From: Gambelia wislizenii
Taxonomy: Eukaryota; Chordata; Lepidosauria; Squamata; Crotaphytidae
Length of the DNA: 64,000 bases
Assembly: GCA_030847615.1 (NCBI GenBank)
Contig: JAUMIR010000001.1
Coordinates: 69,639,501-69,703,500 of the forward strand
Direction: 5' to 3'
The number at the start of each line of letters is the position of its first letter. The first letter of the stretch is position 1. Below are positions 35,771 to 47,269 of this stretch, one piece after another. The position numbers and the translations under genes are program-made. The notes under the pieces are model-generated. The model did not search any database. It saw nothing but the letters and a program-made list of their open reading frames with translations, and was not told the origin of the DNA.

Positions 35771-36366
35771 CAGAGCTTGGAAATGTATGTTCTGGGAACA
35801 CAACTCCCAGAATTCCCCAGTCATCATGGCCAGTTGTCCCTCAACAAAAACCTTGCAAGCATTAGTTTGTACCATTGACTAGCCATACATGTCAGCTTAC
35901 CCAACTTTAGAGGCGGTCTTGGGCTATTTGTTTAATTTTGAGTTTTGGTTTTCCTCCAACTGGGCAATCAAATGTATTTTTAAACATTTATTTCAACAAC
36001 TTCTATATTACCCTCCCAGGTTCCCATGTTTGTTTGTTTTTTTATCATTTCACTTTCTCATGTTGGCCAATTAAATACCATTTAGACACTATTGTGCAGT
36101 ATGTGTATCTATTTCTCAGCCACCTTTCAACATGCTCAGCAGACATTCTACCACCCTAACCCTTCCTTAAAGAAAAAAAAATCATAAATTGTTTAAAGCA
36201 ACCAGATAACTGTAGTTTAAAAGTTAAAACAAGAAATCAAATTGTGCAACAATAAGGTACCATCATAATATTAGCAGCTAAAAATCTGTGGCTTTCCATC
36301 ATTTGAGGATAATGGAGGTCATATCCAATACATCTGGAGGGCTCTAGGATAGGGAAGGCTGGTCTC

Positions 36367-36405
<39 letters not shown>

Positions 36406-37274
36406 CTCATCCTAAAAAGACAACAGTTGGTGCTGGTTTATAGGAGATCTGCATTAAAAAAACCACATCTGCATTTAAAAAAAAAACCCTCATATTTGCT
36501 TAGGTATTGATTTTTCTTCACATGCAAACATTGTTTCTAGAGAGGTCAGACAGATGCCTCTGTCAGAGCCCACAAGCAGGGCATGAGCACAATACCCCCT
36601 CATCCCTGCTCATGTTTCCCTATGCCCAGGAGAACTTTTGGAGATAATATATCGTCTTCATGACTAGTAGGCATTGATGCCCTTATACTCCATGAATTTG
36701 CTTAATTGCCTCTGAAGGAAATAGAAATGATTTTGTTCAACATGTCCAACATGTACAAGTTTTTTTCTCCTCCACAAGGGGTATCATTCAGGGGAAACCT
36801 AAGCCTACAATAGACAAAGAATTTTGTCCCATAATGCTGTCAAAGGAGGATGCCTCTCCCAGAAATTTTCTTTGTTTAGGATGCATGACTAATGAAGGAG
36901 TGACCAACAACCTGGGGTACATAATCACCAGAATTAATGAAAGCAGCCACACCTCTAGCTGAGAAACTTTTACATCATGTCATAGGAAAAAGAGACCTAC
37001 AACAAAGAACAACTCTTGAATGGCTTGATTTGTATGGTAGGTGGCAGAACCAGGCAAAGAGACACAGGAGGGAAAATGTTTGTATAGATGGCTCTCTTGC
37101 TGCATTTTAATGGAACCAAAGGTGCAGAAATGGAATTGGTGTTTGGCTTCTAGCTAAAATAATATGTAAGATAGATAACCTTCTCCACCTTGATGCATTC
37201 CCATATATGTCCTGGGCTACAACCGTGTGTGTGTTGGGCTGCAAGCATGACTGAGATCATGAAACTTGCATTGC
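35771..37274. other. No gene recognised
   Basis: A copy of the CTCCCAGAATTCC motif lies at about 35795-35830 and an (AT)n run at about 36367-36402. Short ORFs only. Confidence 0.5.
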
Positions 37275-37480
37275 AACACATTTGGAAGTTGTCGTTATTT
37301 CTTCCTACCCACATCTCCCTATGGATTAAGGCAGGGAACAACAACAAATTAGGCCCACAACATCAGTTTAAAAAGCATTAAAACCAAACCATGTTAAAAC
37401 AATCAATACAGACTTTATAATTCATAATTTAAAGATAATCTGGGTAGGCCTGCTGGAAGCAACTGGTTTTTATTGCATTT
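37275..37480 (-). repeat. L2-like 3' region, diverged
   Basis: Order of motifs (ttcttcctacccacatctcc, aaagataatctgggtaggcc, tgctggaagcaactgg) parallels the L2 copy at 18400-18600. Confidence 0.45.
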
Positions 37481-37552
37481 CCTCAAAAAACTTGCTTTTG
37501 GAGTGAGAAGCAACATTTTTGCATAGGAAACAGTGCAAAAATGTTTTGGGGG

Positions 37553-38226
37553 GGTTGTCTAGATGGTGAAAAAAAACTCCTCATAGAATCTGAGGAGAAT
37601 ACTTTTTGTCCCATTGAGATCTTGTGGTGATTCACTGTATTCAGAAGGAGAGGGGCCCAAACTTTAAAAAAAAAAAAAAAAAACCTATGCTGGAAAAGCC
37701 TTTGCAGTTTTCCCTGAAGTAGTTTTTTTTTTTTTAAATGTGGGGGAAATGGGCACTCCTGCTCATTAACACAACCCAATCACATTGCTGCGTATTCCTG
37801 GATAAGAGTGGAAGTGGAAACTGATTGGTCGTACATGTGGGGGGGGGTTGCAGCCACAAAGTGGCTGGAAGCACCATTTTGGAGTTTCATGGTATCAATT
37901 GTGTGCTTTTTTGCTGCGCTGAGGCAACAAAACAGCTTTTTAAACAGAAGGTTGCAATTGCACACCTTAGATTTACAGTACAAAAAATGCCCTGTGCAGT
38001 GGCAGCAACTTGTTGAGAATAATGTGAGCAATTCACTCCCAGCTACTATGTTGATTCATAGGCATTGCCTCCATGTGAACATCAAACATGGATAACTTTG
38101 CATATCAGCAATTTTGCCAAAAAAACAAACACAAAAAACCCCCAAACCCATGGAGACAAATGAACAGTGATGTGAATTCGCGTTAATGTACAACAATCAG
38201 CATTATATCTTCTCATCTAGACAAAC
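37553..38226. mobile_element. Non-autonomous DNA transposon with GTTGTCTAGATG-type ends
   Basis: The left end ggggttgtctagatggtga and right end tctcatctagacaaacc are inverted repeats. Internal motifs match the fragments at 14470-14850 and 9395-9516. No transposase. Superfamily unassigned; an 8-bp duplication is not clean. Confidence 0.6.
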
Positions 38227-38940
38227 CATGGGTTTTGTGCAGAAAAGAAGGTCTCTTTGCAAAATAAAAAAACATACATTTTTGCTCAAATTAAGTTTGG
38301 GGTAAAAATGTTCTGTGGTACAAAGAATTTCATGGCTCTTCCTCATATTCTTGATAGGATATCTTGAAGTTTGAAACACACTTTTTCTTTCAGGAAGAGA
38401 AAAGTGACAAAGTATTCTTTACACATCTATTGTTGATAACATCTTGTTGTTGTTTCCCAAAATGCAATAATCTGAAGTCTTATTGTTTTGTGATATTGTG
38501 AGTTAAAACACACATGTGCATACATAACAACTGCCATTTTTTTTATGGAAGTGAGACCAAGGGCTGTCAGGGATAGCCAGTGTTGCTGTCCACAGAGTCA
38601 AAGAGATAATAGAGTCAAAGAGTCCCAATCAACTAGTTCAGAGGGGTCTTTCCTTAGAATCACACACTCTGGGTGAATGGATAGGGGGCTCTGAGAGATT
38701 GTCTATGCCAGTTCAGCACAAGCCATCTCCCAGGCACCCTACCAATAGTGCCAGGCTCTAAGCGTCCCTCAGAGCAAGGCATTTAGATCCATAGTGGCTT
38801 TGTGGAGCATATATTACCAGTTTCATATTGTAGGGAAATGGCTGGGACAGCTATCCAGAGGTTGCTCTAGAGAACGTGGACAGCTACTTTCCAGCTCTGT
38901 TATTTGAATATCCTCCAACTGCCCTGATTTGGCTACTTTT
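38227..38940. other. No gene recognised
   Basis: Flanking DNA of the L1 insertion; short ORFs only. Confidence 0.45.
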
Positions 38941-38956
38941 AAAATGTTCTAGTTTC
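38941..38956 (+). repeat. Left target-site duplication of the L1
   Basis: aaaatgttctagtttc is repeated exactly at 49783-49798. One more base (t) matches upstream of both. Confidence 0.85.
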
Positions 38957-39035
38957 AAAAATAAATTAAATAAAACTGAAAAAAATGAACAATTATAGGC
39001 CCATTTCATTGCCAAACAAGGATTACAATTTTTTG
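38957..39035 (+). pseudogene. L1 ORF2 segment 1 (start of RT)
   Basis: The L1 is 5'-truncated and begins inside the reverse transcriptase. The motif NNYRPISLPNKDYNFL, the usual entry to the L1 RT fingers, is visible. A Vingi-like LINE then interrupts it. Confidence 0.75.
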
Positions 39036-39955
39036 CGGGCAGAGCTGTTTGGGCTAGAAGTCAACCTGAAGAAAACAGAAGTTCTTTGCCAGCCTGCAAC
39101 ACAGGACGAACACCACCATCCCCACATTGCCGTCGGCAAATCTGTGCTCAAGTCCGTTCAGCAGTTCACCTACCTGGGAAGCATCATCTCCTCAGATGCC
39201 AAGATTGACAAAGAGATCGATCACAGATTAGCAAAGGCATATAGTGCATTTGGAAGACTTCACAAAAGAGTCTGGAGCAATAAACACCTGAGGTGAAGCA
39301 CAAAAATCAGTGTGTATAGAGCCATCGTACTGTCTATCCTCCTTTATGGATCTGAAACATGGGTCACCTATCGCCACCACCTACGATTCCTCGAGCGCTT
39401 TCATCAGCGCTGTCGACGCACGATCCTAAATATTCACTGGACTGACTATGTGATGAATGTTGCTGTCCTTGAGCAAGCAGGGATCACCAGCATTGAGGCC
39501 ATGATATTGAGAACACAGCTGCACTGGGCAGGGCACGTTTCTAGGATGGAGGACCATCGCCTCCCAAAAATACTACTCTACGGTGAACTCGCCACGGGGC
39601 AGCGTAAGAGGGGCGCTCCAAAAAAGCGATACAAAGACTCCCTGAAACAACATCTCAGGCTTGGCCAAATTGATCACCAACAGTGGTCTGCCCTGGCCTC
39701 ACATCGGGAGGCATGGAGACGCACTATCCACAATGCTGCAGCCTTATTTGAGAACTCACGACGAACAAGTCTTGAAGAGAAACGACAACGCAGAAAGAAT
39801 CATAACCCAAAAACATCACCCAAGGAGACCTTCTGCTGTGCTTTTTGCAACCGGACTTGTTTATCTCGGATTGGCCTTTTTAGTCATCAGCGCGCTTGCA
39901 GAAAGCGCGGGATGAGTCCTTCCTGAATCTTCGTTTGCGAAGAAAAGCCAGAGAG
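39036..39955 (+). pseudogene. Vingi/RTE-like LINE inserted in L1, 3' fragment
   Basis: Encodes the post-RT part of the protein: ELFGLEVNLKKTEVL, then FTYLGSIISSDAKID, SILLYGSETWVTY and QLHWAGHVSRMEDH. The complete C-terminal zinc finger (CAFCNRTCLSRIGLFSHQ) follows near 39838-39900. One TGA (about 39294) separates two long open stretches. It finishes in the hairpin cttcgtttgcgaag and aaaagccagagag. It is 5'-truncated and its left target duplication is not visible. Confidence 0.85.
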
Positions 39956-39956
39956 G

Positions 39957-41126
39957 AGACTAGCAAATGGATTAAAAATATTTTTGGAAGAATTTATACC
40001 CAAAAATCAAAATGGTTTTTTTTTAACGAAAACAACAAATAAGAGATATCATTAGAATAGTTTTGAACGTAATAGAATACTTAAACTATCATAATGAAAT
40101 TAAAGGAACATTATTTTTTTCTGGATGCCCAAAAAGCTTTCAATAATTTAGATCGGTCATTTTTTGTTAAAGAAAATGAAGGAAATGGAAATAGGAAACA
40201 ATTTATATAACTGGATTCAATCAATTTACTCCAATCAAACTGTGAAATTGATAATAAATGGAAACACAACTGACCCAGTACAAATTAAAAGTAGTAGACA
40301 AGGAGGCCCCCTCTCCCCATTATTATTTATTATAGCATTAGAAATTTTAAATATAGAAATAAGGAGAAAAAACAAATATGAGGTATTAAAATTTCAAAAG
40401 AGAAATTTACACTGAAAGCGTTCGCTGATGATTTGGTTATAATGTTAGAAGACCCACTAAATGGAACTGGACCCTTATTACAAAAAATAAGGAGTTTGGT
40501 AAATGTGCAGGCTTTAAAATTAAAATGAACAAAACTAAACTTTTAACAAATTTTAACAAAGTTTTAACAAAAACTATGGTTGACTTAGAAAAGAAAATTT
40601 TAACTTAAAAAACAGGATTTGAGATAGTAAAAATGGTGAGATACTTAGGGATTAACTTAATGACAAAAGCCAAAAATTATTTGAAAATAATTATTTATTA
40701 TTATATGGCAAGACATTAAGAAAGATTTGACTAATTGGAAAGAATTAAATTATCATTACTGGGGAGAATACTAACAATTAAAATGTGTATATTACCTAAA
40801 TTAATGTTCCTTTTTCAGATTATTCCAATTATTTTTTCAAACAAGATATTTTCAAACTGGCAAAAAGGACTATCCAAATTTATGTGGGTTGGGAAAAAGA
40901 AACCAAGGATAAAATGGAAAATACTAACAAATGTTAGTGGTGGGTTAGGGATGCCAGACTTAAAATTATATTTTGAAGCTACAAGTTTGACCTGGTTAAA
41001 ACAATGTATAACATTAGATAATATAAGAGATTTAGAACCGGAAGGACATGAGTTAAGAGTAGGATGGAATGGCTATTTGTGGTCCAGGAAAATTAAAATA
41101 AATGCAGAGTTAAAAATCACATTATA
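39957..41126 (+). pseudogene. L1 ORF2 segment 2 (RT core)
   Basis: The frame resumes after the Vingi insert with the segment LEEFIPKNQNGF. The L1 RT motifs follow: a degraded AQKAF (about 40130), QGGPLSPLLFIIALEIL (about 40300-40360), and FADDLVIML (about 40421-40450) with both catalytic Asp present. The thumb region IKMCILPKLMFLFQIIP and the segment GGLGMPDLKLYFEATSL come next. Frameshifts and stops break it between these motifs. Confidence 0.85.
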
Positions 41127-44100
41127 TATCTCTCTGGCTTTTCTTCGCAAACAAAGATTCAGGAAGGATTCATCCCGCGCTTTCTGCAAGCGCGCTGATG
41201 ACTAAAAAGGCCAATCTGAGATAAACAAGTCCGGTTGCAGAAAGCACAGCAGAAGGTCTCCTTGGGTGATGTTTCCGGGTTGTGATTCTTTCTGCGTTGT
41301 CGTTTCTCTTCAAGACTTGTTCGTCGTGAGTTCTCAAATAAGGCTGCAGCATTGTGGATAGTGCGTCTCCATGCCTCCCAATGTGAGGCCAGGGCAAACC
41401 ACGGTTGGTGATCAATTTGGCCGAGCCTGAGATGTTGCTTCAGGGAGTCTTTGTATTGCTTTTTTGGAGCGCCCCTCTTATGCTGACCCGTGGCGAGTTC
41501 ACCGTAGAGTTCTATTTTGGGGAGGCGATGGTCCTCCATCCTAGAAAGGTGCCCTGCCCAGCGCAGCTGCGTTCTCAATATCATGGCCTCGATACTGGTG
41601 ATCCCTGTTTGCTCAAGGACAGCAACATTCATCACATAGTCAGTCCAGTGTATATTTAGGATTGTGTGTCGACAGCGCTGATGAAAGCGCTCGAGGAGTC
41701 ATAGGTGGTGGCAATAGGTGACCCATGTTTCAGATCCATAAAGGAGGATAGAGAGTACAATGGCTCTATACACACTGATTTTTGTGCTTTGCCTCAGGTG
41801 TTTATTGCTCCAGACTGTTTTGTGAAGTCTTCCAAATGCAGTATATGCCTTTGCTAATCTGTGATCGATCTCTTTGTCAATCTTGGCATCTGAGGAGATG
41901 ATGCTTCCCAGGTAGGTGAACTGCTGAATGGACTTGAGCACAGATTTGCCGACGGCAATGTGGGAATGGTGGTGTTCATCCTGTGGTGCAGGCTGGTAAA
42001 GAACTTCTTTTTCTTCAGGTTGACTTCCAGCCCAAACAGCTCTGCAGCTATTGCGAAGCAGGATGTTAGGCGCTGCAGAGCTGCTTCTGTGTGGGCAACA
42101 AGGGCAGCATCGTCAGCAAAGAGCAGCTCATGGACTAAATAGTTTAGAGTCTTAGTGCGAGCCCTCAGACGGCTTAAGTTAAACAAGCTACCATCAGTAC
42201 GGTAACGTATATAGATGCCGTCGTCTTCTTCAAGCTCTGCCGTAGCCCTTTGGAGCATCATGCTAAAGAAGATTGTAAATAAGTTTGGTGCAAGAACACA
42301 ACCTTGCTTCACTCCATTAATTATTAGAAAGGGCTCTGAAAGAGCATCGCCATATCTGACTTGACCATGTTGGCCCTCGTGCTGACCATGCTGGCCCCCA
42401 AGCTAATCATTTTAAGGAATTTGGGGGACATCCTAATCTTTCCAGGATCTGCCACAGACCTTTTCTACTCACAGTGTCAAAGGCTTTGGTGAGGTCAACA
42501 AATGTTACATAGAGACCCTTGTTCTGTTCCCTACATTTTTCTTGCAGTTGTCTAATGGCAAATACCATGTCTGTACTACTCCTATTGGCTCTGAAGCCAC
42601 ATTGGCTTTTAGGGAGAAGTTCTTCTGCAATAGCAGGAACTAATCTGTTCATGAGTATCCTTGCAAGGATTTTTCCAGCAATAGAGAGCAGTGTTATGCC
42701 TCGATAGTTTGAGCAATCAGATTTTGCTCCTTTTTTCTTGTACAGGATGATGATGACTGCATCTCGGAGGTCTGATGGCAGTTCCCCTTTTCCAGCAATT
42801 GACAAGGAATTCATGGAATTTTTCGTGGAGTGCATGAACTCCGTGTTTCCAAACTTCAGGTGGGATTCCATCAATCCCAGCTGCCTTGCCGTTTTTCATC
42901 TGCTGTATGGCCTTAAGGGTCTCTTCCAAAGTGGGAGCTATGTCCAATTCATTTTTCATTGGTTTCTGTATCGTATGTTGGATAGCTGAGCCTTGGAGTA
43001 CTCGGTTGGCGCTAAAGAGACTTTGAAAATGTTGTGCCCATCGATTCAGGATGGAGGCTTTATCAGTAATTAGTGTTTGACCATCTGTACTGAATAAGGA
43101 GCTTTGGACCTGATAAGTAGGTCCAAACACTGCTTTAAGAGCTTCTTAAAATCCTCTAAGATCACCCAGATCTGCACAGCATTGTGCCTTTTCTGCTATA
43201 TTGATCCACCACTTGTTCTGCATGTCTCGGAGTTTTTGTTGAAGTTTACTACGTGTGAGGCGGAAGGCTGCTTTTCTTACGTGGCAAGTTGGCTGGGCAA
43301 GGTATGCCTGGTGAGCAGCTCTCTTCTTTGCCAACAGCTCCTGGATCTCTTGGTTGTTTTCATCAAACCAGTCTTGATTTTTCTTGTGGGAGAACCCAAG
43401 GGATTCTTCTGCAGACTGGAGGATACTGTTTTTGATATGGTGCCAAAGCACTGTAGGAGGAGGATCTGTAGGATGGTCTTCAAGTTTTGTTTGTAGATTT
43501 GCCTGGACGTTGTCTCTCATGGTAGCTTGTTGAAGATTGTTGACTTGGAGTCTCTTCTTTAAGATGCCACCCCTCTTGGGTTTGAACTTAAGCTGAAGAT
43601 TTAGTTTACATCTGACGAGGCGATGATCTGTTTGGCATTCTATACTGGGCATCACTCGGGTATGATGGACATCACAAATGTCTCTCTGACGGACTAGAAC
43701 ATAGTCAATGAGGTGCCAATATTTGGATCGGGGATGCATCCAGGTTGTCTTCAAGCTATCTTTCTGCTGAATGATTGTGTTTGTAATAGTCAGCTGTTGT
43801 TCTGCACAGAACTCTAGCAAGAGGCATCCGTTATCATTGCAATTTCCAACACCATGGTTGCCTAAGACACCTTTCCAGGCTTCGGAGTTCTTTCCTACTC
43901 TGGCATTGAAGTCACCAAGGATAATAATTTTATGTTCTACAGGGACTTTTTGTATGATTTGGCGTAGGTCTGTAGAATTTTTCTTTCTGTACAGGGTCGG
44001 CTTGCATAGTTGGGGCATATTTACTAAAGAGAACAACATGTGGGAGGCATAAGGAAATAATGCGATCAGTGTGTCCTGTTGGCAAGGTTTCGAGTTTGGA

Positions 44101-45123
44101 GGCAATGGAGTTTTTAATCATAAAGCCTACTCCTGACAGATGTTTTTCGGTTTTGGGTTTGCCAGACCAGTAAAGTGTGTAGCCGGAGCCGTGTTCTTTA
44201 AGGCTGCCTTCCTCACGGAGACGAACTTCACTAAGAGCAGTGATGTCAATATTAAGTCATGATAGTTCATGGGCTATTAGGGCAGAACGACGCTCAGGCT
44301 GTCCACTATCTTCAGAGTCTCGCATGGTTCTGATGTTCCAGCATGCAAGTGTCCGTTTATTTACACCTTTGGAGGCTGGTGTGTGCCTTTGTTTCTTTGC
44401 CTTGGTTTGACCACATCAGAAGATGCCTGTTGGCCTCAGCTAGCCAACCAGGTAGTTGGGGATGAGCTTTCATTAGGCCACCTTTCCTAGGCCCCTCTCC
44501 AAATGGAGCAAGCAGTGCTCTCCTTAAAAAAGGCTGCTTGGTTGTTCAGGATGCTGCCGAACAAGACTGTCATCTCCCGGGTCAGCGTCAAGCGACCAAT
44601 GTCCTGAACCGCCTGCATGCAGGGTTGGGGCTGCGGTTTCCAGTGCATCTTTACACCTGCCGTTTCATCCCTCGCCTATCGCTACAGGGCTTTTTTGGAA
44701 CTGGATTTGTCCTTCGTGCCTGTGCAATGGATTTTTCTGGTGGAGCGCAGCGTGCACAGAACTGGCCTCACCCTTTAAACCAAAGGTTCATCTGCCATGG
44801 CCTTGCAAGCATGGATGTAGCAGCAAGGTCCTCGGGTAGTAGGTTTGATTAGAGTTTCCTTCTCTTAGGCGGTTGACCTTACAGGGTTGGATGAGCACCA
44901 TCTGCCCGGGTTTGGGATTAGAGTTTTCCTTCTCCTAGGACGGTTGCCACAAGGCTAGAGAGCCCATCCTGCCCTTTGACGCTCTTTGTCAGACCCTTCG
45001 GTTTTGACCTGTCTGGCATGGGAGACCCTACCAGTGGCTATTATGCCACTGCCAGCATAGCTCAACACATCATTAGGGTACGCAAGCCTCTCTCCCACAA
45101 CAAGGGGGTGTCAATGGAAAGGA
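41127..45123 (-). mobile_element. Nearly full-length Vingi/RTE-like LINE inserted in L1
   Basis: A roughly 4-kb non-LTR element in opposite orientation to the L1. The 3' end (plus-strand 41127-41155) has the AGAGA tail and the hairpin seen in all copies. The 5' end lies near 45.12 kb. An imperfect 15-bp target duplication (aaaaatca-C/T-attata) is at 41112-41126 and 45124-45138. Coding runs from about 44350 to 41159; about 0.75 kb of 5' leader precedes it. Confidence 0.8.
41159..44350 (-). pseudogene. Vingi/RTE-like ORF: APE endonuclease, RT and C-terminal zinc finger
   Basis: This protein nicks target DNA and copies its RNA by target-primed reverse transcription. In order, the endonuclease starts near 44350 (WNIRTMRDSE), with LSEVRL, the GDFNARVG motif (about 43895-43920) and TDHRLV (about 43615-43632). 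An RT follows with GKAAGIDGIPPEVWK (about 42890), YRGITLLSIAGKI, QCGFRANRSSTDMVFAIRQL (about 42590) and VDLTKAFDTVSR (about 42490). GVKQGCVLAP and FADDAALVAH (about 42105) come next. The C-terminal domain has FTYLGSIISSDAKID, RWAGHLSRMEDH and a C-x2-C-x12-H-x3-C finger near 41185-41250. Breaks: stops near 44260, 43145 and 41700, a frame change near 42700-42740, a repeated CATG(T/C)TGGCC-type segment near 42365-42400, and a frame change near 41950. The clade name is by recollection of Vingi/Ingi and RTE families and is less certain than the domain calls. Confidence 0.8.
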
Positions 45124-45392
45124 AAAAATCATATTATAAGGTGGTCACTAATTGGAATATGGAAAAATATAATGAAAGCTTAAACCCCAAAATCCCAGGT
45201 TGGTTATCACCACAAGAGACCTTCTGTAAATGGGAATTAAAAGGAAACAATTAGATAACATACAGAGTTACAATGGTAAAAAAAATTAAGAAGATTGGAA
45301 TATTAAAGAAAGGTAGGAATTAGAAAAAGAGGGCTTTAATTATACATTGGCTGGGATACTATCAACTAAAAGCAAGAGTGAAAGGGGATTTA
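45124..45392 (+). pseudogene. L1 ORF2 segment 3
   Basis: Continues the L1 frame after the Vingi insert, with NESLNPKIPGWLSPQETF (about 45170-45230), a conserved L1 post-RT motif. Stops are present after 45250. It is cut at 45392 by a MITE. Confidence 0.75.
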
Positions 45393-45904
45393 GGACTTTA
45401 TCAGACAATCCCTTTAAAATGTTATTTTGCCGGCATAACCCACCACCACCACTTACTTCCTCTCCCAGAAAAGGCAGCTCCGGTGATAAAGAGGAAGTGA
45501 ATGGAGCCCCATACACTTCCTCATTTGAAATCCCACGAGACTTCATCACTTGGGAAATTTAAAAACAAAAACAAAAAGTATTACAAGTTTTAAAACACAC
45601 AAACACTTTAAAAGTCCCAAGTAACCCAGGGAGGGTCATAAAAAGAGTGAAACTTACCTGGGTGTCCCAATCTCACCCAGAAGTGTTTACACCAGACGGG
45701 CCATTCTTGCTGCAGTCACGAGAGTTAAATGACCTGAAGTCAGCACAAAAGGAGCAGAGTGAATCAATTGATGGCTTAGGCCATCAAAACTACAGGTTTG
45801 GGACTGATTTTAACCATGAAAGGGCGATGTCGTCTTATCTCTGCACCCTTTTGTGGTTATGTGGCATTATTATGACACCTTTTTTTGAGTGTCTAATAAA
45901 GGCC
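45393..45904. mobile_element. Harbinger-type MITE in L1, 512 bp, TTA target duplication
   Basis: The ends ggactttatcagacaatc and gagtgtctaataaaggcc are inverted. TTA flanks both (45390-45392, 45905-45907). Removing the element and one TTA returns the flanking L1 to a single open frame, which fixes the edges. Confidence 0.85.
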
Positions 45905-46147
45905 TTAAAAGATACACAATATGATGGAGAAACATCACAGTTTGAGAAACTCCTGTGTTCAGCTGATAACCTCCTAATCAGTAAAATCTATAAATTGTTA
46001 CTAAGGTTATTACTGAGGAAGAACAAGTTAAGCAGTGTATGGTTCATTGGCAGTAAACTTAGAACTATTGTATATACTGTACATATATATGGATCAATGG
46101 GAAGAAATATGGAGTAAGGGATTAAAATTTATCTGTTCCTACAATCC
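45905..46147 (+). pseudogene. L1 ORF2 segment 4
   Basis: Encodes QFEKLLCSADNLLISKIYKL, the L1 region before the Cys-rich C-terminus. A frame break near 46080 is followed by the segment GLKFICSYN, which runs up to the next Vingi insertion. Confidence 0.75.
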
Positions 46148-46528
46148 GGTGAACTCGCCACGGGTCAGCGTAAGAGGGGCGCTCCAAAAAAGCGATACAA
46201 AGACTCCCTGAAACAACATCTCAGGCTTGGCCAAATTGATCACCAATAGTGGTCCGCCCTGGCCTCACATCGGGAGGCATGGAGACGCACTATCCACAAT
46301 GCTGCAGCCTTATTTGAGAACTCACGACGAACAAGTCTTGAAGAGAAACGACAACGCAGAAAAAATCACAACCCAAAAACATCACCCAAGGAGACCTTCT
46401 GCTGTGCTTTTTGCAACGGGATTTGTTTATCTCGGATTGGCCTTTTTAGTCATCAGCGCTCTTGCAGAAAGCGCGGGATGAGTCCTTCCTGAATCTTCGT
46501 TTGCGAAGAAAAGCCAGAGAGAGAGAGA
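46148..46528 (+). pseudogene. Vingi/RTE-like LINE inserted in L1, short 3' fragment
   Basis: Begins at GELATGQRKRGAPKK and ends with the zinc finger (one Cys-proximal change, CNGICLSRIGLFSHQ), the hairpin and an expanded (GA)n tail. ACAATC occurs on both sides (about 46140-46146 and 46529-46534), and the L1 frame continues across it. Confidence 0.8.
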
Positions 46529-46562
46529 GACAATCTAAAGGGAAACTTTTATAAAATGATAT
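46529..46562 (+). pseudogene. L1 ORF2 segment 5
   Basis: A short L1 piece (KGNFYKMIY) between the Vingi tail and a CR1 3' end. Confidence 0.65.
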
Positions 46563-47269
46563 ATAAAATCATAGAATCATAGAGCTGGAATAGACCATAA
46601 GGGCCATCCAGTCCAACCCTCTGCCATGCAAGAACACACAATTTAATCATTCCTGACAGATGGCCATCCAGCCTCTGTTTAAAAACCTCCAAAGAAGGAG
46701 ACTCCACCACACTCCAAGGCAGTGCATTTCACTGCTGAATAGCTCTTACTGTCAGGAGTTTCTTCCTAATGTTTAGGTGGAATCTCTTTTCCTGTAGTTT
46801 GAACCCATTGTTCTGTGTCCTAGTCTCTGGAGCAGCAGAAAACAAGCTTGCCCCATCTTCAGTATGACAGCCATTCAAATATTTAAACATGGCTCTCATG
46901 TCACCTCTCAACCTTCTCTTCTCCAGACTAAACATACCCAGCTCTCTAAGCCACTCCCCATACGGCATGGCTTCCAGAGCTCTCACTGTTTTGGTCACCG
47001 TCCTCTGGAAACGTTCCAGCTTCTCAATATCCTTCCTGAATTGTGGTGCCCAGAACTGGACACAGTATTCCAGGTGAGGTCTGACCAAAGCAGAATAGAA
47101 TGGCACTATTACTTCCCTTGATCTAGACACTATACTCCTATTAATGCAGCCTAGAATCACATTGGCTTTTTTAGCTGCTGCATCACACTGCTGACTCATG
47201 TTCAGCTTGTGGTCCACTAAGTCTCCCTTTCACATGTACTGCCATCAAGCCAGGTGTCACCCATCCTAT
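46563..47269 (-). pseudogene. CR1 LINE, 3' part
   Basis: On the minus strand this is the C-terminal part of the CR1 ORF2 protein: [20 protein letters not shown], then [28 protein letters not shown]. The typical 3' UTR and the tail (plus strand tcatagaatcatagag, about 46567) follow. The frame is open for about 160 residues (46729-47217), but the element is split by a MITE at 47270 and lacks its 5' part. Confidence 0.85.

Noticed and set aside
39036..39955. Host gene similar to craniofacial development protein 2
   Set aside because: Such database labels are commonly attached to LINE endonuclease/RT proteins. Context and copies show it is a transposable element.
41960..42142. Plus-strand ORFs inside 41-44 kb
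   Set aside because: They are antisense shadows of the minus-strand LINE protein.
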